DNA from: Clavibacter michiganensis | GTDB taxonomy: Bacteria; Actinomycetota; Actinomycetes; Actinomycetales; Microbacteriaceae | Direction of reading: 5' to 3' | DNA: 64,000 bases | Assembly: GCA_002150995.1 (NCBI GenBank) | Contig: MDHJ01000001.1 | Span: forward strand, 3,100,001-3,164,000 | Part shown: piece by piece, positions 27,907 to 36,959 of the stretch | Layout: the number at the start of each line of letters is the position of its first letter | Numbering within the stretch: the stretch's first letter is position 1 | The notes under the pieces: generated by a model | What the model was told of the DNA's origin: nothing | What the model saw: the letters and a program-made list of their open reading frames with translations, nothing else | Databases searched by the model: none | Program-made: the position numbers and the translations under genes

Positions 27907-27939
27907 GTCCACTCGGGGTTCACCCGGCGTCCACCGCCA
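27907..27939 (+). promoter_or_regulatory. PHO box: three 11-bp direct repeats upstream of phoX
   Basis: Three units follow each other with exact 11-bp spacing: GTCCACTCGGG (27907-27917), GTTCACCCGGC (27918-27928) and GTCCACCGCCA (27929-27939). The actinobacterial PhoP site is a tandem of 11-bp units with the core GTTCACC. The site lies 94 bp before the phoX ATG, the usual place for PhoP activation under phosphate starvation. It is also 94 bp from the divergent pectate lyase start. Confidence 0.82.
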
Positions 27940-28032
27940 CGTCGGAGGGCTGCCCGGGGGCGGCCGTAGCTTGCGAGCGTGATGCGTCCGCCGGCACCCG
28001 GAGCAGACGCCCGAGATCGATGGAGACCCCAC

Positions 28033-30108
28033 ATGACCCTCACCCGTGAGACCCACCACCGGCTGCTGCCGATCCTGTCGCGCGATCCCCACGCCCGCGG
28101 CAAGCGCAGCACCGTCACCTGCCACCTCAAGTGCGACGACGCGTGCACGAAGCCCGTCCCCAACGTCAGCGACAACTCCTACTTCCGCGACATCGCGGGC
28201 CGCGCCCTCTCGCGCCGCACGCTGCTCGGCGGCGCCGGAGCCGGCGCCCTCGCGATCCTCGTGGCGCAGAACGCCGCAGCGCCGGGCGCCGAGGCCGCCG
28301 CCGCGCAGGCCGCGTCGAACCTGCCCTTCACGGCGATCACGCCCGTCGACGCGTCGATCGACCAGTTCACCGTGCCCACCGGATACCGCTGGGCGCCCAT
28401 CATCCGCTGGGGCGACCCGATCTTCAGCTACGCCGACGACTTCGACGCCGACAACCAGACCGCGCGCCTCGCCGCGCGCCAGTTCGGCTACAACAACGAC
28501 TACCTCGACATCATCCCGATCAACTCGCGGAACAAGGAGGCGCTCCTCGTCGCCAACCACGAGTACACGAACGAGAACATCATGTTCCCGCCCGCGGCCG
28601 ACGACGCCGAGCGCGACGAGCAGCGCCGCATCGGCAAGGCCTCGCACGGCATGTCCGTCGTCGCGCTCCGCCGCAAGACGGTCGGGCAGCCGTGGACCTA
28701 CACGGTCGGCCACCACCGCAACCGCCGCATCACCGCGGACACGCCCTTCACCGTGACCGGGCCCGTCGCCGGATCCGCCGCGCTCCGCACGAAGGCCGAC
28801 CCGAAGGGCACCACGATCCTCGGCACGCTCGGCAACTGCGCCGGCGGCACCACCCCGTGGGGCACCGTGCTCTCGGGCGAGGAGAACTTCAACGGGTACT
28901 TCCGCACCGCCGGCACCTCGGCCGCCGACAAGCGCTACGGCCTCGGGGACAAGGCCACGAGCCGCGGCTGGGAGTCGATCGACCCCCGCTTCGACGCCCG
29001 CACCCCCGGCTACGAGAACGAGCCGAACCGCTTCGGCTACATCGTGGAGGTCGACCCGTTCGAGCCCGGCGAGGCGCCCGTCAAGCACACCGCGCTCGGC
29101 CGCTTCAAGCACGAGGGCGCGAACGTCATCGCCGGGAAGAGCGGCCACGTCGCCGCCTACATGGGCGACGACGAGCGCTTCGACTACCTCTACAAGTTCG
29201 TGTCGCACGACACGATGGTCACCGGCACGACGCGCCAGGACCGCCGCCGCAACAAGCAGCTGCTCACGCGCGGTTCGCTCTACGTGGCGCGCTTCACGGG
29301 CGACTCGCCCGTCGCGGAGATCACCGGCACCGGCCAGCTGCCCTCCGACGGGCAGTTCGACGGCATCGGCGAGTGGATCGCGATCGCTGTCGACGGCGTC
29401 TGCCCCGTCCCCGGCTTCACCATCGAGGACGCGCTCATCCGCACCCGCCTCGTGGCGGACGCCGTCGGCGCGACGAAGATGGACCGCTGCGAGGACGTGC
29501 AGCCGAGCCCCGTCACGGGCAAGGTCTACGTCGCCTGCACCAACAACACCGACCGCGGCAAGGCCGGCAAGGAGGGCGCCACGGAGATGAACCCGCGGAC
29601 CACCAACCGCGACGGCCACATCGTCGAGGTCATCGAGGACGGCGGCGACCTCCGCTCGACCACCTTCACCTGGAACCTGCTCCTCGTCGCGGGCGACCCG
29701 GCGAAGAACGAGGGCACCTACTTCGCGGGCTTCCCGAAGGACAAGGTCTCGCCCATCAGCTGCCCCGACAACGTCGCGTTCGACTCCGCGGGCGACCTCT
29801 GGATCTCCACCGACGGCGCGCCGAGCACCATCGGCCTCAACGACGGCCTGTTCAAGGTCCCGCTGGAGGGCGCCGAGCGCGGCCACGTGCAGCAGTTCCT
29901 CTCCGTGCCCACCGAGGCGGAGACCTGCGGCCCGGTCGTGCACGACACCGAGGGCATGGTGTTCGTCGCGGTGCAGCACCCGGGCGAGGACGGCTCGTTC
30001 GCCGAGCAGCACTCGTTCTTCCCCGACTACGTGCCCGCCGGCGTCACCCCGCCGAAGGGCGCCTGGCGCGGACCGCGTCCGTCGGTCATCCAGGTGTGGC
30101 GGGGCTGA
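28033..30108 (+). CDS. phoX: PhoX-family alkaline phosphatase, Tat-exported
   Basis: A 691-residue phosphatase of the PhoX (DUF839) family, releasing phosphate from organic esters outside the cell; known members use calcium and iron. A twin-arginine signal SRRTLLGGAGAGALAILV begins about residue 58, preceded by an unusually long N region with THHRLLPILSRDPHARGKRS, typical of this family. SGEENFNGYF, EPNRFGYIVEVDP, MGDDERFDYLYKFVS and DNVAFDSAGDLWISTDG are core motifs. The ATG at 28033 is better than one at 27979, which would lengthen the leader. A PHO box lies upstream and a strong terminator downstream. Confidence 0.93.
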   Translation: MTLTRETHHRLLPILSRDPHARGKRSTVTCHLKCDDACTKPVPNVSDNSYFRDIAGRALSRRTLLGGAGAGALAILVAQNAAAPGAEAAAAQAASNLPFTAITPVDASIDQFTVPTGYRWAPIIRWGDPIFSYADDFDADNQTARLAARQFGYNNDYLDIIPINSRNKEALLVANHEYTNENIMFPPAADDAERDEQRRIGKASHGMSVVALRRKTVGQPWTYTVGHHRNRRITADTPFTVTGPVAGSAALRTKADPKGTTILGTLGNCAGGTTPWGTVLSGEENFNGYFRTAGTSAADKRYGLGDKATSRGWESIDPRFDARTPGYENEPNRFGYIVEVDPFEPGEAPVKHTALGRFKHEGANVIAGKSGHVAAYMGDDERFDYLYKFVSHDTMVTGTTRQDRRRNKQLLTRGSLYVARFTGDSPVAEITGTGQLPSDGQFDGIGEWIAIAVDGVCPVPGFTIEDALIRTRLVADAVGATKMDRCEDVQPSPVTGKVYVACTNNTDRGKAGKEGATEMNPRTTNRDGHIVEVIEDGGDLRSTTFTWNLLLVAGDPAKNEGTYFAGFPKDKVSPISCPDNVAFDSAGDLWISTDGAPSTIGLNDGLFKVPLEGAERGHVQQFLSVPTEAETCGPVVHDTEGMVFVAVQHPGEDGSFAEQHSFFPDYVPAGVTPPKGAWRGPRPSVIQVWRG

Positions 30109-30146
30109 TCCGCTGCACCGATCCGGTCGCCGGCGGCGGCGGATCA

Positions 30147-30180
30147 CGAGGGCCGGGGCGTGCGTGCGCCCCGGCCCTCG
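30147..30180 (+). terminator. Terminator of phoX
   Basis: A perfect 14-base stem (30147-30160 and 30167-30180) closing a six-base loop, 39 bp after the stop codon. Confidence 0.85.
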
Positions 30181-30196
30181 GGCGTTCCCGGGCGGT

Positions 30197-30255
30197 CCGG
30201 TCCGCGCCGCGGGGGCGGCCCGGTCCGCGCCGCGGGGGCGGTCCGGTCCGCGGGG
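30197..30255. repeat. Two and a half copies of a 23-bp tandem repeat
   Basis: Units at 30197-30219 and 30220-30242 differ only in their last base; a truncated third copy occupies 30243-30255, just before the -10-like TAGCGT of the next gene. Copy-number change here would move the promoter context. Confidence 0.7.
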
Positions 30256-30268
30256 CTAGCGTCGAGGG

Positions 30269-30601
30269 GTGACCGAGCCCCAGGATCCCGACGGCCCGAC
30301 CGAGGACGAGCGGTGGCTCGTCGTGGGCGGGCGGCGGTGGCCGCGCATGGATCCGTCGCTGCCCGCCGAGGTGGTGGACGCGCTGACGTCGCACCTCGGA
30401 CGCGGGCGCTCGGGAGTGGGCGCCGCGAAGCGACGGGGCGACGACGACGCGGTCGCGGCCGCCCGGCAGCGCGTCGGACTCGCGAAGCACGGCCTCGGCG
30501 AGCGCGGACCGCGCTGGTGGGACGAGCCCGAGGACGCGCGCCTCGAACGGGCGCACGCGGCGCTGCGGGAGCTCGACGCGCTCGACCGCCCCGCCGACTG
30601 A
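30269..30601 (+). CDS. Conserved small actinobacterial protein of unknown function
   Basis: A 110-residue soluble, charged protein: RWLVVGGRRWPRMDPSLPAEVVDALTSHL, then a basic helix with AARQRVGLAKHGLGERGPRWWDEP. No known catalytic motif, signal or membrane segment is seen. GTG at 30269 follows TAGCGT (30257-30262) by exactly six bases, so the start is well supported as leaderless. Confidence 0.65.
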   Translation: MTEPQDPDGPTEDERWLVVGGRRWPRMDPSLPAEVVDALTSHLGRGRSGVGAAKRRGDDDAVAAARQRVGLAKHGLGERGPRWWDEPEDARLERAHAALRELDALDRPAD

Positions 30602-30664
30602 CGCGGCGTCCGCACGCGGCGCCCGGAGCACCACCCGACCCGGGACCGGGCGCAGACTGGGCGC

Positions 30665-30994
30665 ATGAGCACCGAGGCCGACGTCCGCGAGCTGGCGTTG
30701 TCGCTGCCGGGCGTCGAGGAGCGCACCGCCTACGGGACCCCCGCCTTCTACGCCGGACCGCGCATGATCGCCCGCCTGGTGGAGGAGCCCGGCGTGCTGC
30801 TGGTGTGGCGCGCCGACCTGGGCGAGCGCGAGGCGCTGCTGCAGGAGGATCCCGCCGCGTTCACGACGACCCCGCACTACGACGGCCACCCGAGCGTGCT
30901 CGTCCGGCTGGACCGCGTCCCCGCCGCACGGCTCGCCGAGCTGCTCCGCGAGGCGTGGGACGCCCGCGCGCCGCGGCGCCTCCGCGACCGGTGA
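30665..30994 (+). CDS. MmcQ/YjbR-family protein
   Basis: A 109-residue protein beginning VRELALSLPGVEERTAYGTPAFY, the MmcQ/YjbR (DUF419-like) pattern with a CyaY-like fold. Some members bind DNA and others are uncharacterised. CAGACT lies seven bases before ATG 30665. It may be cotranscribed with neighbours, but each gene here has its own -10-like hexamer. Confidence 0.75.
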   Translation: MSTEADVRELALSLPGVEERTAYGTPAFYAGPRMIARLVEEPGVLLVWRADLGEREALLQEDPAAFTTTPHYDGHPSVLVRLDRVPAARLAELLREAWDARAPRRLRDR

Positions 30995-31017
30995 CGCCCA
31001 GGGGCCAGGCTGGTCCC

Positions 31018-31619
31018 ATGCAGCTCTACTCCGCGCTCCCCCTCGTCCGCGCCCGCCAGATCGCGGCCGACACGGCCGCCCTCGTCGGCGTCGTCGTCTC
31101 CGTGCTGGTGGGGTCGCCGTGGCCGCGCTCATCCGCCCGCTCGGGGACCTCGGCCGGAGCATGGAGAGCTCGGGGACGCAGCTGAGCGGATCCATGACCG
31201 ACGCGGCCGACGCCCTCGGCCGGCTGCCGCTCGTGGGCGACGCCGCGCGCGGGCCGTTCGAGGACGCGAGCGGCATCGGCGCGGGCCTCGTGCAGGCGGG
31301 CCGCGACCAGCAGGCGCTGGTGGGGACGGTCGCGCTGGTGGTCGGGATCCTCGTCGCGCTCGTTCCGATCGCGCTCATCGTGCGGCACTGGCTGCTCCGG
31401 CGGATCTCGTTCGTGCGGCGCGCGTCGGCGGCCCGCACGCTCGCCGCGACGCCCGGCGGCACGGAGCTGCTCGCGCTGCGGGCGCTCTCCACCCGGAAGC
31501 CGGCGGCGCTGCTCGCGGCGCACCCGGACCCGGTCGCCGCCTGGCGCGCCGGGGACCCGCGGGTCGTGCGGCAGCTCGCCGACCTGGCGCTCCGCGACGC
31601 GGGGGTGTCCGGGCGCTGA
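31018..31619 (+). pseudogene. Two-TM membrane protein of unknown function, frameshifted
   Basis: ATG at 31018 (CAGGCT six bases upstream) opens MQLYSALPLVRARQIAADT and the first half of a membrane segment. At the G4 run 31110-31113 one base is missing; repaired, the segment reads on as VGVAVAALIRPLGDLG. A second membrane segment (ALVGTVALVVGILVALVPIALIV) and a cytoplasmic tail rich in Arg follow. Total about 200 residues. Without repair only the part from 31119 is readable. Function unknown. Confidence 0.68.
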
Positions 31620-31644
31620 TCGGGCCTCCGCGCGGGCGGGTGGT

Positions 31645-32112
31645 TCAGGTGCGCGCCCGGTCCCGAGCGCGCAGGATCCCCTCGGTCGCCGGCACCGCGG
31701 CGACGGCCGACAGGGCGGCCAGCGGCAGGCCGACCACGAGCCCGAGCGCGGCGTCGCCCGCCGCCGCGAGCGCCACCGCCGAGGCCACCGCGGCGACGAC
31801 CAGGACGCCGGCGATCGAGGCCGCCCACAGCACCGGCCAGGGGGCGCGCCCCCGCCACAGCGGGTAGGGCGCTGCCCCCAGCGCGGCCAGCGCCGCCGCG
31901 CCCAGCGCCGCGGCCGCCACAGCGGGCACGGGCAGCGGATCCCCCGGAGCGGCGGCCTCCGGCGGGGTGCCGGCCAGCGACAGGAGCCAGAGGACGGTCA
32001 GGCCGAGGCCCGCGATCACGGCCGAGGTGGACGCCAGCACGGCGCCCGTCCGGAGGCGCTGCCTCGCGCCCGACGACCTCGCGCGCGCGTCGCCCTCCCG
32101 TCGCCATCGCAT
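31645..32112 (-). CDS. Hypothetical membrane protein
   Basis: A 155-residue protein with a basic N terminus (MRWRREGDARARSSGARQRLR) and four hydrophobic segments, very rich in alanine and leucine, ending in ILRARDRART. No family recognised. The ATG at 32112 is the most downstream sensible start, but no ribosome site is obvious, so the start is uncertain. Confidence 0.55.
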   Translation of the reverse strand: MRWRREGDARARSSGARQRLRTGAVLASTSAVIAGLGLTVLWLLSLAGTPPEAAAPGDPLPVPAVAAAALGAAALAALGAAPYPLWRGRAPWPVLWAASIAGVLVVAAVASAVALAAAGDAALGLVVGLPLAALSAVAAVPATEGILRARDRART

Positions 32113-32211
32113 GGGTCCAGTGGACCGATCCCGGCATCCGGTAGCAAGCCGCCGCACCGGCAGAGCGCCGTCCGGCGGACGCGAGCGCGGAGAGGGAGCA
32201 TCCTCGGAGGC

Positions 32212-32949
32212 ATGTCGCCTCTCCTCCTCGCCGGTCTCGCCGGTCTGCTCTCCGGGCTGTCGCTGGTCGTCGGATCGCTCGTCGCGTGGTTCGCGAGGGT
32301 GCCACGCGAGGTCGTCGCGCTCGTCATGGCGTTCGGCGCCGGCGTGCTGATCTCGGCCCTCGCGTTCGACCTCGTGGACGAGGCCGCCGCGAGCGGCGGC
32401 TTCGTGCCCACCATCGCCGGGTTCGTCGCCGGCGCCGTCGTGTACGTGGTGCTCGACCAGCTGCTCGAGCACGGCGGGTTCCGCCGGAAGCCGCACCGGC
32501 GGAAGGGCGGCGGGGGCGGCACGGGCGTGGGGATCGCGCTCGGCGCCCTGCTCGACGGCGTCCCCGAGACGGCCGTGCAGGGCCTCAGCCTCACGGGCGG
32601 CGGGACGCTGAGCGTCGGCGTGCTCGTGGCCGTCGTCATCTCGAACCTCCCGGAGGGGATGTCGAGCACCGCCGACCTCAAGGAGAGCGGCCGCGGCCCG
32701 CGCTACGTCTTCGGGCTCTGGACGTCGATCGCCGTGGTCTGTGCCCTCTCCTCCCTCGGTGGCTACGCACTGCTCGGCGGGCTCCCGGAGAGCGGCCAGT
32801 CGGTGGTCATGGCGTTCGCGGCCGGGGCCATCCTCGCGATGATCTGCGACACCATGATCCCCGAGGCGTTCCGCAAGGCGCAGGCGCTCACCGGCCTCGT
32901 GACGGTGCTCGGGTTCGTGGCGAGCTACGCGGTGCACCAGGCGGGCTGA
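32212..32949 (+). CDS. ZIP-family metal transporter
   Basis: A 245-residue divalent-metal permease with eight hydrophobic segments. The ZIP metal site is recognisable in ALLDGVPETAVQG (TM IV-like) and SNLPEGMSSTADLK (TM V-like), where the usual His of HNxPEG is Ser. A poly-Gly/Lys loop (RRKPHRRKGGGGG) follows TM III. GGAGG precedes ATG 32212. Zinc, iron or manganese are all possible. Confidence 0.82.
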   Translation: MSPLLLAGLAGLLSGLSLVVGSLVAWFARVPREVVALVMAFGAGVLISALAFDLVDEAAASGGFVPTIAGFVAGAVVYVVLDQLLEHGGFRRKPHRRKGGGGGTGVGIALGALLDGVPETAVQGLSLTGGGTLSVGVLVAVVISNLPEGMSSTADLKESGRGPRYVFGLWTSIAVVCALSSLGGYALLGGLPESGQSVVMAFAAGAILAMICDTMIPEAFRKAQALTGLVTVLGFVASYAVHQAG

Positions 32950-32981
32950 GCCGGCGGGGGGGCGGCGCAGGCGGCGGGCGA

Positions 32982-33479
32982 TCAGTCGTCGGCGGGCCGG
33001 TCCCGGGGCGAGACGTTGAAGCGGTGCAGCAGGCCCGCGAGCTGCTCGACCTCGGTCGTGTCCCAGGCGGAGAGCCGGTTCTGCAGGCGCTCGCGCGTGC
33101 CGGAGCGCACGTCCGCGAGGCGCTCCTCCGCCAGCGGCGTGAGCGACAGGATGGTGGAGCGGCGGTCCTCGGGATCCGGCTCGTCCTGCACGTAGCCGGC
33201 CTCGCGCAGCACGCGGAGGTGGCGGCTGACCGAGCTCTTGTCCATGAGCAGGCCCGCCGCGACGGCGCCCGCGGAGGACGGGCCGGCGGTGCGGATCCAG
33301 CGCGCGACCGCGAAGGCGCCGGGCTGCAGGCCGGGGTGGAACGTCGCGGCCTCCTCGATGCGCAAGGAGCGGATCGACATGAGCAGCGCCCCGAGCTCGG
33401 ACGCCACCGACGAGACGGCGGCCGTGCGCACGTCCACCGGGGCGTCGGCGGGGCGGTCGGGTGTCGGCTCCGGGATCAC
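32982..33479 (-). CDS. MarR-family transcriptional regulator
   Basis: A 165-residue winged-helix regulator: GAVAAGLLMDKSSVSRHLRVLREAGYVQDEPDPEDRR spans the recognition helix and wing with the conserved DxR. GTG at 33479. Convergent with the ZIP gene; targets unknown. Confidence 0.85.
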   Translation of the reverse strand: MIPEPTPDRPADAPVDVRTAAVSSVASELGALLMSIRSLRIEEAATFHPGLQPGAFAVARWIRTAGPSSAGAVAAGLLMDKSSVSRHLRVLREAGYVQDEPDPEDRRSTILSLTPLAEERLADVRSGTRERLQNRLSAWDTTEVEQLAGLLHRFNVSPRDRPADD

Positions 33480-33502
33480 GTGGAGACCCTAACCGACGCC
33501 GA

Positions 33503-35422
33503 TCAGGGGGCCCGGTATGCGTTGCGGCCCGCAGTGGAGGTGGCGAGCTCGATGACGGCGGGTGGCGTGCCGGACGGCGCGAGGGCCGGCAGGAGCCCGA
33601 TGCGGAGGGCCGTCACGGAGTAGGCGGCGCTCGTGTCGCGGCCGATGGCGGGCAGGAAGGTCGTGCCCGCCGGGGCTCCCGGCCTGTCGGGCTGCACGTT
33701 GACCTGCAGCGACAGGACGCCCGGCAGCCCGTCCACGAGCGCGTCGACCGCCGCGACGGCACCGCCGGCGAGCGTGCCGAGGGTCGTGCCGAGCGTCGCG
33801 ATGGGAGCCGTCAGGCCGGTCCGCACGGCGTTGAGCACGGGAGCCACGAGTCCGGTGGTGAGACCCGCGACGAGCGGCCCGACCAGCCCCCGGACGATGC
33901 CCCCGAGGTCGAGCGTGAGGAGCGTCGGCGTGACCGTGAAGCGCGCCGAGCTCGAGGCCAGCTGCGCCACCGTCCCGTCGAAGTCCAGGTCCAGCTTCAG
34001 CACCGAGGCACCCAGCAGGGTCAGCTCCGCGGCGAGGTCGACCCGCACCCGGACGCTGTCGAGCGCGGTCGCGAGCGCCGCGCCGATCTGCGTGATCCGC
34101 TCGCCGAGGAGCGCTCCCACCCGTGCCGCCACGCCGTCGAGCACGCCCTCGATCAGGATCTCGGAGTTCGGATCCTGGCCGTTCAGCCCGTCGGCCCCGT
34201 CCCCGAGCAGCCGGGCGAGGTCGAGGTCGACGCGGCCCGTGGCCAGATCGACCGACACCGTGCCGTCGCTCGACCGCAGGGGCGCGGTGAGCAGCGGCGC
34301 GACCGCCGACGCGGCCGCGCCGACCCCCGTGATCGCGATGTCGCCGCTCAGCGTCTTGAGCCCGAGCGTGCCGAGGAGGCTGAGGAGGGTGCTCCGGATC
34401 GCCGTCTCCACCGCTCCCGGGCTGCTGGTGCCGGCGGCCCCGGACAGCAGTGCCGCCGCGGCGGAGAGCCCGGTCCCCGCGACCGTGGTGGTCGTCGTCG
34501 TGATGGCGCCGACCGCGGGGTTCACCGCCTGGAGCTCGAGGCCCGCGATGCCGTACTGACGCGTCGCGCCGGTGGCGGATCCGCCGCCCCACACGGCGCT
34601 CTCGCGCGCGGCGCACCAGTCGAGGGTCGAGCTGGAGGCGACGGCGCCCACCGCGAGGCGCGTGCCGGTGATCGCCGGCACCCCGGTGGTGTCGGTGATG
34701 CGGGCGAGGACCCGGTCGAGGCTGATCGTGGCGCGCCCCGGCAGGGCGGCCCCGGCCGCACCCGACGTGACCCCGACGCCGCCCGAGTCGGAGACGAGCC
34801 CGCTGGCCGCCGCGGAGGTGCCGGTGCCGGTCACGCGGACGTACTGGTTGAGTGCGCCCGCCGAGCCGACGGGCAGGCCGGTGGACAGCCCGGTGAGGTC
34901 GAGGACGGCGGTGTCGCCGAGCACGCCCGCGACGAGGGGGTTCAGGTACACGCCGGTCGCGGGGGACGGGACGCCGGCCGGGGTCGGCTGCGATCCGGGT
35001 GCGGCGTCGTCCACCGCGGAGAGTCCGCGCACGGCCGCGACGGTGCCGAGGTCGAGGCCGAGCAGGCTGCCCCGGAGGAACCGGGAGGACGCCGTGGTCG
35101 TGAAGCCCGTGGAGGTGCCGCAGTCGAGGTCCTCCGTGCCGATGGCGCCCTTCGCCCACTCGCGGTCGGTCCACGCGGCGGCGACCGGCACGATGCCCGG
35201 GGTCACCGCGCCGGCGACCAGCGCGACGGCGACGCCCGCGGCGACGAGCGACGGGGCGCGGCCGGCGAGGCGGGGCAGGCGGAAGCCGGCCAGGACGCGG
35301 CCGAGGCCGACGATCCGCGGCTCGGCGCGTCGGCGGCGCCCCCGGCCGACGAGGTCCTCACGGCCCGCGCGTCCCTCACGGCCCGCACGGCGGCGCCCCC
35401 GGGTCCCCGCGCCCCCGATCAC
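33503..35422 (-). CDS. Choice-of-anchor G family surface protein
   Basis: A 639-residue exported protein, last gene of the SipW operon. A long basic N terminus leads to a hydrophobic signal ending VAAAWTDREW, the same AWTDxEW junction as the pilin-like first gene. The body consists of repeated beta-rich modules (LSAVDDAAPG, LNQYVRVTGTGTSA, ALLSGAAGTSSPGAVETAIRSTL) typical of choice-of-anchor G proteins. Unusually the C terminus (TSTAGRNAYRAP) has no LPXTG anchor or membrane tail, so it may be released or held by partners. GTG at 35422 overlaps the preceding stop by four bases (GTGA). Start could lie further in. Confidence 0.75.
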   Translation of the reverse strand: MIGGAGTRGRRRAGREGRAGREDLVGRGRRRRAEPRIVGLGRVLAGFRLPRLAGRAPSLVAAGVAVALVAGAVTPGIVPVAAAWTDREWAKGAIGTEDLDCGTSTGFTTTASSRFLRGSLLGLDLGTVAAVRGLSAVDDAAPGSQPTPAGVPSPATGVYLNPLVAGVLGDTAVLDLTGLSTGLPVGSAGALNQYVRVTGTGTSAAASGLVSDSGGVGVTSGAAGAALPGRATISLDRVLARITDTTGVPAITGTRLAVGAVASSSTLDWCAARESAVWGGGSATGATRQYGIAGLELQAVNPAVGAITTTTTTVAGTGLSAAAALLSGAAGTSSPGAVETAIRSTLLSLLGTLGLKTLSGDIAITGVGAAASAVAPLLTAPLRSSDGTVSVDLATGRVDLDLARLLGDGADGLNGQDPNSEILIEGVLDGVAARVGALLGERITQIGAALATALDSVRVRVDLAAELTLLGASVLKLDLDFDGTVAQLASSSARFTVTPTLLTLDLGGIVRGLVGPLVAGLTTGLVAPVLNAVRTGLTAPIATLGTTLGTLAGGAVAAVDALVDGLPGVLSLQVNVQPDRPGAPAGTTFLPAIGRDTSAAYSVTALRIGLLPALAPSGTPPAVIELATSTAGRNAYRAP

Positions 35423-36216
35423 GCGCCGCCCCCGTCCGGCGATCCGTCGACGAGGCCCGGTCGGCGGCCCGCGCCCGGCCGCCGGAGCAGGAGGCCCAGC
35501 GCGAGGGCGCCCGCGCCGGCCAGCGCGACGGCCAGCAGGTCGAGGGCGGAGCCCGTGCGCGGCAGCACCCCGCCGACCGCGGGCGGTGCGGCGGCCGGCG
35601 CCGGATCCGATCCCGCCGCCGTGAGGCCGACCGCGAGCGAGCCGGTGCGGCCCATCACGCGGGAGTCACCCGACAGCGCGGGGTCGACGGACGCCGTGAG
35701 GAGGAGGTGCTCGCCCGCGGCGGCGGTGATGTCGGGGAGTCCCGTGCGCGGACCCTCGCCCCGGAACGCGCTCAGCGGGGTCGCGGCGAGCACGGGCGCG
35801 GATCCCCTGGCGCAGGTCGGCGCCGCGTGCGGTCCCTCGGCAGCGGGCGCGGGGATCCACGCGTCGTCGCAGCGGTCGAGCCGCAGGAGCACGCCCGCGT
35901 CGACCTCGGCCAGCTCGCCGCCCGAGCGGATCTCCACGGCGAGGCGCGCGACGTCCGCGTCGCTCAGCCGGGCGGAGATCAGCCAGTGGCCCGGGGCGCC
36001 GGGCGAGACGTCCAGCATGGCGGTGCTCCAATCGGAGGAGAGGGAGAGGTACCCGGGCGTGCCGTTCTCCGGCACGTCGAGGAGGACCGCGGAGGCCCGG
36101 GTGCCGATGAGGCTCAGCCCGCCCACGAGCGCGAGCGCGGCCACTGCGGTGAGCGCGGAGCGCAGCGGCGACCGGCGCGGGATCGGCGCGACGGCCGACC
36201 CCGCCTCAGCGTGCAT
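35419..36216 (-). CDS. LPXTG cell-wall-anchored protein of the SipW operon
   Basis: A 265-residue protein with an N-terminal signal segment (LRSALTAVAALALVGGLSLIGTRASA), a beta-rich ectodomain containing two cysteines (LDRCDDAW and APTCARG), a Pro/Ala stalk and a complete sorting signal: LPRTG, hydrophobic span LLAVALAGAGALALGLLLRR and a basic tail. It should be linked to peptidoglycan by sortase; no sortase gene is in the window. Its start overlaps the signal peptidase gene by 11 bp and its stop overlaps the next gene by four. Confidence 0.8.
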   Translation of the reverse strand: MHAEAGSAVAPIPRRSPLRSALTAVAALALVGGLSLIGTRASAVLLDVPENGTPGYLSLSSDWSTAMLDVSPGAPGHWLISARLSDADVARLAVEIRSGGELAEVDAGVLLRLDRCDDAWIPAPAAEGPHAAPTCARGSAPVLAATPLSAFRGEGPRTGLPDITAAAGEHLLLTASVDPALSGDSRVMGRTGSLAVGLTAAGSDPAPAAAPPAVGGVLPRTGSALDLLAVALAGAGALALGLLLRRPGAGRRPGLVDGSPDGGGA

Positions 36217-36940
36217 GGCGGGCGGGGCGGCGCGGCGGTCCGCCCGCCGAGCGGCGGCCCGTCGCCCGGTCGCCGCGAGGGCTCCCGCGACGCTCCCCCG
36301 TCGGCCACGACGTGCCCACGAGCAGCAGCACCAGCGCGCCCGCGAGCCCCGCGATCACGAGCGGCGTGTGCAGCAGGCGGTTCGCGTAGCCGAGGTAGGG
36401 CGCGCCGCCGAGCACGCGGTCGGCCTCCATCACCACGTACGGCGACGGGTCGACCGTCTCGTTGGCGTCGCCCTGCAGCACGAGCTGCCGGGCGGCCGGA
36501 TCCGCGGGGTCCACCCCCGCCGACAGCCGCTCCACCTCGCCCGTGACGGGTCCGACGGAGACGACGCGGTGCGTGACCGGCAGGTCGTAGCCCGGTCGCG
36601 GCACCTTCACGACGTCGCCCGGCCGCAGGTCCGCGGCCGGCACGCCGTCGAGCGTGACGGCGGCGGATCCGGTCGGCAGCGTCGGCGCCATGGACCCCGT
36701 CATGAGCACCACGAGCGAGAGCCCGAGGATGCGCGAGAGGAGCGTCCACGCGATGACGAGCGCCCCCGCGATCCCCGTGAGGGTGAGCACGGCGTCGCGC
36801 ACGACGAGCCCGGCGGTCCGCCGCGGACGCGTCCCGGCACCGCCGCGGGCGCGCGCGCGGGACGCCGCGACGGCATCGCGGCGGGCGGCCGCGAGCGCGT
36901 CCCGGTCCCCCGCGCGCGTCGCAGCGGCCTGCGCTGACAT
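36206..36940 (-). CDS. sipW: Signal peptidase I, SipW (ER) type
   Basis: A 244-residue membrane peptidase. The catalytic serine is in VLMTGSMAPTLPTGS. The usual general-base lysine is replaced by histidine in VTHRVVSVGPV, which defines the SipW/archaeal/ER subtype. QGDANETVDPSPY is the later conserved box. Membrane segments lie about 55-80 and 195-215. In Bacillus SipW processes TasA-type biofilm proteins; the neighbours here have matching alternate signal peptides, so this enzyme is probably dedicated to them. Confidence 0.9.
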   Translation of the reverse strand: MSAQAAATRAGDRDALAAARRDAVAASRARARGGAGTRPRRTAGLVVRDAVLTLTGIAGALVIAWTLLSRILGLSLVVLMTGSMAPTLPTGSAAVTLDGVPAADLRPGDVVKVPRPGYDLPVTHRVVSVGPVTGEVERLSAGVDPADPAARQLVLQGDANETVDPSPYVVMEADRVLGGAPYLGYANRLLHTPLVIAGLAGALVLLLVGTSWPTGERRGSPRGDRATGRRSAGGPPRRPARHAR

Positions 36941-36959
36941 GATGCGGTCCCTCCGCGGT

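Noticed and set aside
26926-30147. Minus-strand open frame of 1073 residues spanning phoX antisense
   Set aside because: Only its last 295 residues (pectate lyase) have family motifs and a signal peptide; the rest is antisense to the well-supported phoX gene.
30197-30255. CRISPR-like array
   Set aside because: The repeats are contiguous without spacers and only two and a half copies long.
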